Below are positions 55,069 through 64,000 of a stretch of 64,000 nt of DNA, piece after piece (positions within the stretch are counted from its first letter, which is position 1; each line of letters starts with the position of its first letter). Source of the stretch: Symsagittifera roscoffensis (taxonomy: Eukaryota > Xenacoelomorpha > Acoela > Convolutidae); assembly GCF_963678635.1 (NCBI RefSeq), contig NC_087067.1, forward strand, positions 59,368,094 to 59,432,093, written 5' to 3'. The position numbers and the translations under genes were made by a program. Under the pieces are notes generated by a model, which had not been told where the DNA came from, searched no databases, and worked only from the letters and a program-made list of their open reading frames with translations.

Positions 55069-55488
55069 TTGGATTCATATTACCACAACCAAGCAAACCT
55101 ACCACATTTCTCGGGGCATTATAGACAACGAGGCAGTGGCTTCGGCGCATTAGCCTTGGGAATAGGAAGAGTCGCACTTCCATTGGCTCGAAAATTTGTG
55201 ATACCCCCGGCTAAAAAAAATCGGAAAAGAACTACTTCTTCAGGCAGCTCCAGAACTGATAGAAGTTGCAACAAAAAGAAAAAGTCCTAAGCAGGCACTC
55301 AAAAGCACCGTTAGAAAAACAATCAAAAAGCAAGTAGGAGGAGGAAGTAGATCTCGGAAAAGTTATCCGAAAAGAACGACGGCGTTTAAACGAAAAACGA
55401 GACGCGTCATTCCCAGAAAACGAACTGCACAGAGAAGTCGCTCTGATTTCTTTACAAGGGTTAAAAATGATTTCTAATTTAATCCCGA
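55069..55488 (+). pseudogene. Basic core/minor virion protein, copy 1
   Basis: Begins DSYYHNQANLPHFSGHYRQR, with a Gly-rich hydrophobic segment (GFGALALGIGRVALPLARKF). In this copy the start codon is TTG at 55069; the inverted copy has ATG there. The frame ends at 55290, but another frame entered after the A-run at 55211-55219 continues with a Lys/Arg-rich tail to about 55478. That tail suits DNA binding, so a frameshift at the A-run is likely. Polinton/adenovirus-type core or membrane-active protein by analogy. Confidence 0.65.
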
Positions 55489-55925
55489 GTGAAGCAACTC
55501 ACAGCTCCTTGGACTTATTTGATAAACCGCCTTCACTTTTCACTTTTGAAAATGCGTTCACCCAAAAAACTGGACCTTCCTACTCTCCTGATGGTCCTAT
55601 GCTCGAGTTTGAAGTACTCGGCGACAGAAATAATTTCATCGCGTATGACTGCGAGTCAATGCCGTTGTATGAAAATCAGGAGGGATGTATTCGTGATTAT
55701 GCAGAGCGGGAAGCGTACTGGGATCTTCCGACAGCAATGTCTCCCGAGTCGTTTGTTAGGGGAGCAGTTTCAACTCCAGAACAATCAACTTCATATTCGG
55801 ATGCTCGGGTTTCATCTAGTGCGGAGACAATTGATCTAGTCACCTCAGATCTCATTCAAGGCACTCCTCCAAATGCAGCTTGCTATGCGCCAAAAAAGTT
55901 AAAACTACAGCTTCGAGGTTTCTAA
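55467..55925 (+). pseudogene. N-terminal part of a major-capsid-like protein, copy 1
   Basis: 152 aa from ATG 55467. Residues 14-60 (LDLFDKPPSLFTFENAF, then GPMLEFEVLGDRNNF) resemble the start of a Polinton double-jelly-roll major capsid protein, which is several hundred residues long. The rest (residues 65-152, ending PKKLKLQLRGF) does not look like capsid. So the capsid gene was cut and given a new tail, or this is a separate small protein. The ORF itself is open. Confidence 0.55.
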
Positions 55926-56725
55926 TTAACTTAATAATAATACAGCTTCGAGGTTTCCTTTGTTTCAAATATTATTCCAAGGTTTTATATTTTCATTTTT
56001 GTTTGTTTTGACTTCTAAGCTGCTTTAACATTACTCTGTGCATATTTTTTGTCTCAGTTTTTATTTTGCTTAATAGATCAATTAAAGTTTGCCCCGTAAA
56101 GTTTTCAGCAAAATGTTAGAGAAAAACTAGAAAAAAATCACAAATCGAGATTACTTTTACGCTAAAATTGTTGTTTGAGAAAGAATGAGAGAGAGAAAGA
56201 GAGAGATAAATACACTTGCTCAGTAGTGAACCCCATTTGGAATATCCTTTTCGGGATATTGCTTTCTTTTCAAAAGAAAGATAAATATGGAAGGGTCCAA
56301 CATTTTCTTGTTGGTAGTCCAACCATATTTATTTGGCTTTTTTTTATCAAACACTCTCTGTTCTCTCTCTCATCATACTTTTTGCCCGGTGGGGTTAGCC
56401 AGGTCTTACGCAAAGTAACAGAGAGTGTTTTAAACCATAAATCTGCATTATATTACATTCATATACATGTTTTGGGTGTAAAACGGACAACTTTTTGGTA
56501 AAAATGTGAAAAAAAAAGAAAATTAATGTTTTTTTTCGAAAAATGAACATGACCATTAACCCTGCTCAGAAATTCATGGCAAATTGATTGGGGGTAGTTT
56601 CAATGGAGTTGGAGAGAAAAAATTTTTTCCCAATTTTTTTTTCAATATTTTCACAAAAATCAGATTTTCTCAAAAAATCACAACTTTTTAAGCGTCTACT
56701 CTCATTGATTGGGCTATAATTGTTT
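55926..56725. other. Noncoding DNA with a cluster of hairpins, copy 1
   Basis: About 800 bp after the capsid fragment. It has perfect inverted words: CTTTCTTTT/AAAAGAAAG (56262-56280), ATAAATATGG/CCATATTTAT (56281-56332) enclosing CCAACA/TGTTGG, and AAACACTCTCTGTT/AACAGAGAGTGTTT (56350-56430). All but one are kept in the second copy at 58029-58812. No gene seen; the 108-aa plus and 68-aa minus frames are not supported. Confidence 0.75.
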
Positions 56726-56773
56726 TTTTAATGCTTTTTGATTGTTTTTCTAACGGTGGTTTTGAGTGCCTGC

Positions 56774-56995
56774 TTATGACTTTTTCTTTTTGTTGCAACT
56801 TCTATCAGTTCTGGAGCTGCCTGAAGAAGTAGTTCTTTTCCGATTTTTTTTAGCCGCGGGTATCACAAATTTTCGAGCCAGTGGAAGTGCGACTCTTCCT
56901 ATTCCCAAGGCTAATGCACCGAAGCCACTGCCTCGTTGTCTATAATGCCCCGAGAAATGTGGTAGGTTTGCTTGGTTGTGGTAATATGAATCCAT
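56774..56995 (-). pseudogene. Basic core protein fragment, inverted copy
   Basis: Minus frame starting at ATG (56995 down). It matches the 55069 gene in the first 70 codons but keeps the ATG start that copy 1 has lost, and has Ala for Pro. It carries the same frame end at the A-run, so the frameshift predates the copying. The basic tail is cut at 56733. Confidence 0.75.
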
Positions 56996-57000
56996 TTTGA

Positions 57001-57434
57001 TCAATTGCTAAACTTTTGAAATTTCAAAGTCAGAACAACTTTTCCCCCTCCAGCAAAAGGAACAAGTCCTCCAGTTTCTGTGCGCAAGTTCACAGAAATA
57101 TTGGAAATAATATTGACCAAAAATTTTTTAAAATCCAAATTACTAAACACTTTACGATGATTCGGTTCAATTGTACATGCGTAACCGTTTTTCACTCGAC
57201 GATTTGTATCAATGACTCGTAAAAGGGGTGCTTTTGTGTCTCCGACTATTTGATGATGAATTATGTCCAGATAAATTAACATAAGCTGAGTACCAGCGCA
57301 TACATCAACGGGATAGTCAGCAATAAGATCTTGGGTAGAGAATGTGCTATGTTTCGTGCTTCCTTGTTTGTAACCTATATGATAACCAGTTCCATCTCTG
57401 ACGCCTTTGAATCCAAGTAGACTAGGAATTTGCG
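57001..57434 (-). pseudogene. Minor capsid C-terminal part, inverted copy
   Basis: Minus frame 57001-57282 (93 aa) matches the end of the minor capsid protein (DTKAPLLRVIDTN, then GKVVLTLKFQKFSN). Another stretch to 57434 matches further upstream, with one frame break near 57285. The N-terminal half is not in this copy. Confidence 0.8.
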
Positions 57435-57443
57435 GTAGACTAG

Positions 57444-58812
57444 GAGGAAGTAGATCTCGGAAAAGTTATCCGAAAAGAACGACGGCGTTTAAACGAAAAA
57501 CGAGACGCGTCATTCCCAGAAAACGAACTGCACAGAGAAGTCGCTCTGATTTCTTTACAAGGGTTAAAAATGATTTCTAAGTTAATCCCGAGTGAAGCAA
57601 CTCACATCTCCTTGGACTTATTTGATAAACCGCCTTTACTTGTCACTTTTGAAAATGCGTTCACCCAAAAAACTGGACCTTCCTACTCTCCTGATGGTCC
57701 TATGCTCGAGTTTGAAGTACTCGGCGACAGAAATAATTCCATCGCGTATGACTGCGAGTCAATGCCGTTGTATGAAAATCAGGAGGGATGTATTCGTGAT
57801 TATGCAGAGCGGGAAGCGTACTGGGATCTTCCGACAGCAATGTCTCCCGAGTCGTTTGTTAGGGGAGCAGTTTCAACTCCAGAACAATCAACTTCATATT
57901 CGGATGCTCGGGTTTCATCTAGTGCGGAGACAATTGATCTAGTCACCTCAGATCTCCTTCAAGGCACTCCTCCAAATGCAGCTTGCTATGCGCCAAAAAA
58001 GAGAAAACTACAGCTTCGAGGTTTCTAATAACTTAAACAAAAAGTTTCCTTTGTTTCAAATATTATTCCAAGGTTTTATATTTCATTTTTGTTTGTATTG
58101 ACTTCTAAGCTGCTTTAACATTACTCTGTGCATATTTTTTGTCTCAGTTTTTATTTTGCTTAATAGATCAATTAAAGTTTGCCCCGTAAAGTTTTCAGCA
58201 AAATGTTAGAGAAAAACTAGAAAAAAAATCACAAATCGAGAATACTTTTACGCTAAAATTGTTGTTTGAGAAAGAATGAGAGAGAGAAAGAGAGAGATAA
58301 ATACACTTGCTCAGTAGTGAACCCCATTTGGAATAACCTTTTCGGGATATTGCTTTCTTTTCAAAAGAAAGATAAATATGGAAGGGTCCAACATTTTCTT
58401 GTTGGTAGTCCAACCATATTTATTTGGCTTTTTTTATCAAACACTCTCTGTTCTCTCTCTCATCATACTTTTTGCCCGGTGGGGTTAGCCAGGTCTTACG
58501 CAAAGTAACAGAGAGTGTTTTAAACCATAAATCTGCATTATATTACATTCATATACATGTTTTGGGTGTAAAACGGACAACTTTTTGGTAAAAATGTGAA
58601 AAAAAAAAGAAATTTAATATTTTTTTTTCGAAAAATGAACATGACCCTTAACCCTGCTCAGAAATTCATGGCAAATTGATGGGGGTAGTTTCAATGGAGT
58701 TGGAGAGAAAAAATTTTTTCCCATTTTTTTTTCAATATTTTCACAAAAATCAGATTTTCTCAAAAAATCACAACTTTTTAAGCGTCTACTCTCATTGATT
58801 GGGCTATAATTT
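57444..58812 (+). repeat. Capsid-block direct repeat, unit 2
   Basis: Matches 55340-56725 from GGAGGAAGTAGATCTCGG to GATTGGGCTATAATT. It contains a second capsid fragment ORF and hairpin set. The hairpin at 56241-56260 is damaged here. Confidence 0.9.
57570..58028 (+). pseudogene. N-terminal part of a major-capsid-like protein, copy 2
   Basis: 152 aa from ATG 57570, with about eight amino-acid differences from copy 1 and few silent ones, so no sign of selection. Same non-capsid tail. See copy 1 for the fold argument. Confidence 0.55.
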
Positions 58813-59850
58813 TTTTTAAATTTCTACGTTTGTTCTAATTACGTATCAGATAGCTCCTAAAAATTTAAAACCACGTTCACTTGAATTTAAAACGAGAACG
58901 AATAATTCAATCTAAAAATGAAGGAAAAAAGAAGTTGAAAAATTATGTTTTTTTAAATTTCGAACTCGACCAGTAGAACTGTGCTCGAGGTCCCACAACA
59001 CTTACTGGTTTTTTAGTTGATAGAAATAAAAGACACTTTTTTAAACATTACTTTTCCTTTTTTCACAACATAAAAAGTTTGAGGTTTTTCTTTATTTTGA
59101 AAAAAAAATTCACTTGAAATTACAGAACGGGAGTAGGCGTTTCCGAGGAGCGTAGCGACGAGCAACGCCGGGTTCTATTGCCCCTTAAACCAAACGGCCA
59201 TGCCTTAGTTTTTCGAAGGACATGATATGAAATGTTTCACGGGACACTGAATGACATGAAGGAAACTTTGATTCCGATATCTTTTACACATTCAAGTGAA
59301 AATCTATGCTTATCATGCATCGGTAAGTATCAAGGTATCAAATTTGCAAATTTTTCATTTTTTAAGTTTACTATTTTATTTTAACTTAATTAGTTAGTTG
59401 AGGACGTTACTTTCTGAATACGTTTATCTCATGTTTCTACTTTTTTTTATATCTATTTACGCAAACAAAGAAGTGGGCTTGAAATCATTAGGAAATTACT
59501 GTTTCACGGTTAAAATTAGTCAGAAAAAGTTTTAGGCTCTATCTGAATCATTCTAAGCTTTAAATGTTGTAATTTAGTGCTGAAATGTTAATTAAAAGTC
59601 TAAACCAGTCCCCTAAAAAAATGCCAAAACTGATGTGATGAGACATGTAGAGCTTAAAGCTAGAATAAACCCTGTTTTTGGAAAGGAGAGTACTTATTGT
59701 CAAGACGGCGAACTATAACTCTCGTTAATAGCTTCCACTTGCCCTTACCCGCAAAGTTTTTTGGTGTTAGTCACTTCCCGCTTTTGCTTTTTCATAGCCA
59801 GTTCTACTTCTTGAAATTTTCCTGAAATACTTCAGTAACTTCAACAAACA
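58029..59850. other. Noncoding: hairpin cluster copy 2, then AT-rich DNA
   Basis: To 58812 it is the second hairpin region. From 58813 to 59850 no gene is seen. A palindrome-like GAGGAGCGTAGCGACGAG lies near 59153-59170. The polymerase begins at 59851. Confidence 0.6.
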
Positions 59851-60889
59851 ATGCCGAACTCTACTTCTATCGCGACACCTGTTCCTTGCCAGCAGTGCGG
59901 AAAATACTGAGCTCTAAAAGGAACTTGAGAAGACATGAGCAAAAAGTTCACAAGATCCTTCCTCCCCCTCCTCCTCAAATTGTTTGCGATGAGTGTCGCG
60001 AATCATTCGAGAGTTTGTCCGAAGCCCGAGAGCACGTTGAGCTGGTACATGACATGACTTCGAATAGTCATTGTATCTATTGCCATACAATATTTCTCAC
60101 CGCGGAAAGCTATGGACAACACTTGCTGAAGAATCACGCATTGCCAGTTTGGGACGGCATTGAGACGACGTCTTCCGCTGCCCCAACGGAAAGCGCGTTC
60201 AGAGGCAAACTGCGTCGATACGATCTCAAAGTTGGTGAAAAAGAAATGGATTTGCTTCAAGTCATGATGCAAAACAAGGAGGAAATAGATGCTCTCATAC
60301 TGGAAAGGGTCAAAGAGGGTCCGAACAAGGTGCAATTCCACGTGGAAGTGGGAATGATCAAAATTCCCACTGTGCAAGACGGGGACAATGGAAACTTCGA
60401 AAGGACCATGCTGTTTCTGAACACTAAGACATTGACAGTGTACTTCGAGGGAATAGCTGGGGATCAATTCTTGGAACTGATTGAACATATGGTCACCCAA
60501 GTCAATTCGTTCTCTTCTCATGGTAGCGGATGGATTATTGACAGAATTGAAAAATTGCAAATCAGTTTCGCGGCCTTCTCATCAATAAGAGCAGGATCGT
60601 ACCTCGAGCTACCTGATGCACTCAGCGCAGCATCTACTCTGCTAACAAATATCAACACTAAAGTTGATGACCGTTGCTTTCTCTACTGCTTTGTTGCCGC
60701 ATATCACAATGTGAATGAGCCGGCCCTCTACCCCACATCTAGACGGTGGCTGGAGAAAAACAAAGTCTCAACCTACAATCTCGACAAAGAAGGAATTGTG
60801 AAAATCAATGGGGAAAACGAAATGCCAATGGGTCTGATGGATATGGACAGATTTGAAAAAATGAACAATTGTCAAATCAACGTCTTCCG

Positions 60890-61010
60890 GTAAGCAAATT
60901 CTAATTGCCTTCTAAAAATTTTAAAATTCCTTCATTAAAGCTTTTCACCTATTCAAACACCCTTTTTATTTCATTCCAAACCTAGGTATAAAAATTATTT
61001 TTCTGTTCAG
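60890..61010 (+). other. Spliceosomal-type intron in the polymerase
   Basis: GTAAGC at 60890 and TTCTGTTCAG ending at 61010, 121 bp. Joining the flanks keeps the frame (phase 2) and leaves the conserved stretch continuous across the joint. The intron is AT-rich. Confidence 0.8.
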
Positions 61011-62376
61011 GTACAACGATGGCGAATTGTTGCCTATAAGAGTATCGAGCAGATTCACTACTAGCCTGATTGTGGACTTGTTGCTGCTGACAGATGGATC
61101 AAAATATCACTATGTGTTGATAAGTGATCTCCAGAAACTGTTCGAGTACGTGCGGCACAAAGTGCACCGACTTCAATCTGAGATTTGTCGCAAATGTTTC
61201 CACACATGCGCTTCATTCGAAACTCTGAGAAGACATCAAGAACTGTGCTACCAAGACGAAGGTGTCGTCATAACAATGACCAAGCCGGGAAAAGATGACC
61301 ACAAGTTCAAAAACTTAACAGCTCGTTGGTACGTACTCAGAATATTCTACTTTGATTTGGATTCACTGCTCTTACCAGTATACGGACCGCAACCTGATCC
61401 GCGAAAATCTAGCACGCAAACAATTGAAATCCATCAACCGTGCGGCTACGCGTTAGCAGTAATCGAATTTCGGAAAAAAGACCTGTTAAAGTTTGAGCTT
61501 AAAAGAGGACCGAATGTGATGGAAGAGCTAATTAGCTCCCTTGAATCGTTAGCGAGACAAATTTACGTAGAAAAAAGGAAATATTACTCTTTCACTGGTA
61601 TAACAGACCAGGAACCGGAAGATGCTACACATTGTTGGATATGCGAGAATGATTTTTCCGACAATGATCAAGTGGTACTTGATCATTGCCATTACACCAA
61701 CAAGTTCCTAGGTTGGGCACACAATGAGTGTAACCTTAATGGAAAAACAACAAATTACATTCCAGTGGTAGCTCATAATTTGTCAAATGTTGATTTACAC
61801 TTTATAATCAAACCGCTGGCAAAAAGCGATTCGGAAAACACGTTTTCCGTAATACCCGCATCTGAAGAAAAATATATATCCTTGACAATCTCAGTATATA
61901 TAAAAACGTACACGGACAAAAACGGCAAAATCAAAAAACTCTACAAAAATCTGAGGTTCATCGATTCGTATAGGTTCATGCTAGCATCGTTGGCAAAACT
62001 TGTCGATAATTTGCCCAACGAAAAGTTTTTTCTGCTGGAGAACTATTTTAAAAAACTCGGCCACTCACCTGAAAAAGTAAGTCTGTTGAAACAGAAAGGG
62101 CATTACCCCTACTCAAACTTCAACTCATTCGAAAAATTGCGAGAAACTCGCCTTCCCCCACGAGCAATGTGGAAAAATAGTCTAACAGGAAGGGATGTGA
62201 GTGTTTCAAGAAGCGAGTACAATTATGCCCTTGAAGTTTTCACCGAACTGAAGTGTGGCTCACTTGGTGATTACCACGACTTGTACTTGACTACACATGT
62301 GCTATTGCTTGCTTCCGTTTTCGAAGCTTTTCGAGAAGTTTGCTATCAAACATACGGGTTGGATTGCGCCTGTTAA

Positions 62377-62550
62377 TTCACGGCAAGAAACCTTTCCGGG
62401 GACGCCTTTTGAAAAGTTTGTAAGCTCGAACTGAAACTCTTAACGGACCGTGAACATCTGGACCTTGTGCAGCGAATGATACGAGGAAGCATGTAGTCGG
62501 TCTATGCGCGCCGATTTTACAAAGCAAACAATAAATACCTCGACGATTTT
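62377..62550 (+). pseudogene. Polymerase segment with several stops
   Basis: The reading continues between the exonuclease and palm frames but has at least three stops in about 175 bp (for example in AAAAGTTTGTAAG and AGCATGTAGTCG). Pieces such as LLTDREHL and RRFYKANNKYLDDFLP keep the order of PolB. It shows that the polymerase was dead before or soon after insertion. Confidence 0.75.
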
Positions 62551-63620
62551 TTGCCCGTAGAACCATCAAGCTACATCCTCAATATTGATGCAAACAATTT
62601 GTACGTGGGGATAATGAAACACTGCCCTTTGCCATTAAACGGTTTTTCAATAGTTGAAAAAAGTCTGGCAGACATACTGCTCACCAGAGAAACCTCAAAG
62701 TGGATTTATATAGTTGAAGTCAATTTAATCATACCCGAAGAGCTTCACGACTTCTTTGCTGATTACCCCCTTGCCCCCTGTCGTGAAGTAGTGGACATCG
62801 GTGCAATGAGCAACGAGCAAGTCGACATGTTGGGAAAATTGGGAATCACCACAGTGCCAAAAGTGCCAAAGCTTCTACAGACCTTGCATCCTAAAGAAGG
62901 TTATGTTTTGCACTACCTTACCCTAAAATTGTACCATGAGCTGGGAATGGAAATAACTCACCTCGGAAAAGTTCTTCAGTTCCGCCAAAGTCACTGGATG
63001 GCACCCTTTGTCGACCTCAACACCCGCCTACGAAAAGCCGCGGTAAATAAATTCCAGGAGAACTTCTACAAGCTAATTGTTAATTCAGCTTTCGGTAAGA
63101 CAATGGAGTCTAAGTTAGGAAGAAAGAAGCTGGAGATTGTAAGGAATGAGAGAGAACTTTTACAAAAAACAGCTCTGAGCACAATGAAAAGCTTTCAAAT
63201 CATTGACGATCAATTAGCCACAATTAGCTTTTCAGTAACAAAAATATTTTCGGATAAACTATGATAGTTGGTGCGACCATCCTACACCTCGCCAAGCGTT
63301 TAATGTTTCAGTTTCATTATCAAAAAATGAAACCAAATCTAAACTTGGAACTCCTTTACTCCGACACGGATAGTTTTATTTACGCTATAAAAACTGATGA
63401 CGTTTACCGAGACTTGGAGAAAATAAAAGCTGATTTCGACTTTTCAAATTACGATAAGGACCATTTCTTGTTCGAGAATACCAACAAAAAAGTTGTGCTG
63501 AAGTTCAAAGACGAGACTGGTGGGAAGCCGATCAGAGATTCATCGCCCTAAAACAGAAACTATGTTCGGTCGTCCTTAATGGTAAATACAATTTAAGCCA
63601 CCCCTCCACCACCCCCCCAT

Positions 63621-64000
63621 TCCTACCTTTTACAGAACAAAATTACCACCACCAACCTACCTACACACCTTAATTTGTTGCATTAAACTATGGGCATTTA
63701 GCTGATTTAGGCAACATTATACAATGTTGCCTAAACGTTGATTTATCTGACAACATATTCCCTCTTTTTTGCTCTTTTTTAATCATAATTTAGAGTCTTC
63801 TGCTCTTTTTTGATAAAATGAATCAAATTTTGTTCGGTATAAATTGAGTTGCTGAAGTGAAATGAAGCTATCCCCTACGTTGTAGAAAAGAATAGAATTT
63901 TTGCTTCTGTTTAGAAGGCACTCAAAAATTGAGTGCCAAAGGAATTAAACGGAGTGCACAGAGAGAACTGGTCCACCAAACCTTCAGGGACACATTATTC
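63621..64000. other. Right flank with two perfect hairpins
   Basis: TTTAGGCAACATT (63706-63718) faces AATGTTGCCTAAA (63723-63735) across a 4-base loop. GGCACTCAA (63917-63925) faces TTGAGTGCC (63929-63937) across AAA. No gene seen. A C-rich run (CCACCCCTCCACCACCCCCC) lies near 63600-63620. Confidence 0.8.

Larger units (their letters stand above)
55340..56725 (+). repeat. Capsid-block direct repeat, unit 1
   Basis: About 1.39 kb covering the core protein's basic tail, the capsid fragment and the hairpin region. Repeats at 57444-58812 in the same orientation, with a few percent difference. The two direct units flank an inverted copy of the segment just upstream (54629-55332). Confidence 0.9.
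56733..57434 (-). repeat. Inverted copy of 54629-55332
   Basis: The reverse complement of the minor-capsid C-terminus plus the start of the core protein. Ends are sharp: AACAATCAAAAAGC is shared, then sequence diverges at 56732; at the other end CCGCAAATTCC is shared. So an inverted copy lies between two direct units. Confidence 0.9.
59851..63610 (+). pseudogene. Protein-primed family B DNA polymerase, broken
   Basis: N-terminus: three C2H2-like fingers (the first, PCQQCGKY, broken by a frameshift near 59905; then CDECRES...HVELVH and CIYCHTIF...HLLKNH). Next comes a conserved N-terminal region in frame 59886-60893, a 121-bp GT-AG intron, then frame 61027-62376 with an HNH-like zinc site (CWICENDF, DHCHYTNKFLGWAH) and exonuclease motifs. 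Polymerase motif A: NIDANNLYVGIM; motif B: YKLIVNSAFGKTME; motif C: YSDTDSFIYA. Stops or shifts occur near 62376-62551, 63264 and 63540. It would replicate the element. Confidence 0.9.
49161..63620 (+). mobile_element. Polinton/Maverick-type element, degraded
   Basis: Carries the element's diagnostic set on one strand: packaging ATPase, rve integrase, minor capsid, basic core protein, major-capsid N-terminus and protein-primed PolB. No adenain-like protease was found. Lesions occur in at least integrase, minor capsid, core protein and polymerase, and the capsid block is partly duplicated and inverted (54.6-58.8 kb). The element ends are not located. These elements are known as virus-like DNA transposons of eukaryotes. 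Confidence 0.93.

Noticed and set aside
56175-56501. 108-aa plus-strand ORF in the hairpin region
   Set aside because: It runs through the inverted repeats, starts within a GA-rich run and has a shortened version in copy 2, so it is probably noncoding.
60003-60560. 185-aa minus-strand ORF opposite the polymerase
   Set aside because: It is the shadow of the well-supported plus-strand polymerase frame.

Overview
The window is eukaryotic, repeat-dominated DNA, most likely from an invertebrate animal. The grounds are BEL/Pao, Ty3-like and Polinton/Maverick elements side by side, a FLYWCH zinc finger, a tRNA-like sequence with Pol III boxes, long AT-rich noncoding stretches, microsatellites, a GT-AG intron and one 200-bp assembly gap. 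I cannot name the species. I found no intact host gene, so nearly every open frame here is a relic of a mobile element.

Layout. 1-8 kb: a decayed Ty3-like retrotransposon on the minus strand (Gag, zinc knuckle, protease, RT, RNase H, integrase), with a strikingly C-poor plus strand. 8-12.3 kb: mostly unassigned, with a tandem duplication and a short telomere-like tract. 12.3-19.6 kb: a structurally complete Ty3-like element (minus strand) with two 273-bp LTRs, primer-binding site and polypurine tract. It sits inside an older dispersed repeat whose uninterrupted relative lies at 45.05-45.4 kb. 20.6-22.5 kb: an array of a roughly 0.5-kb repeat, with another copy at 44.3-44.8 kb. 22.9-44.1 kb: a mosaic of two BEL/Pao fragments (minus strand) and three related Ty3-like pol fragments (plus strand), joined head to head in a recurring arrangement. 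Shared nonsense codons show that this block spread by DNA duplication of dead copies, not by new retrotransposition. 44.1-49 kb: LTR relic, dispersed repeats, a FLYWCH fragment, a large CATA microsatellite and a small inverted-repeat element.

49.1-63.6 kb: a Polinton/Maverick-type element with all genes on the plus strand. In order: unassigned accessory ORFs, a small two-helix membrane protein, an FtsK/HerA-type packaging ATPase, a small basic protein, a retroviral-type integrase with a long N-terminal extension, a minor capsid (penton-like) protein, a basic core/minor virion protein, the N-terminal part of a major-capsid-like protein, and a protein-primed family B DNA polymerase. Starts and stops overlap by a few bases along the first half, like a compact virus genome. 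The element is dead: there are frameshifts or stops in integrase, minor capsid, core protein and polymerase, and the capsid block has been rearranged into direct and inverted copies. I saw no cysteine protease gene.

In an active Polinton the polymerase copies the element, the integrase inserts it, and the ATPase and capsid proteins would package it. Here only remnants of that system remain. The points best worth following are the head-to-head BEL/Ty3 composite, the matched filled and empty integration sites, the conserved hairpin cluster beside the capsid fragment, and the unassigned accessory genes at 49.1-51.1 kb.
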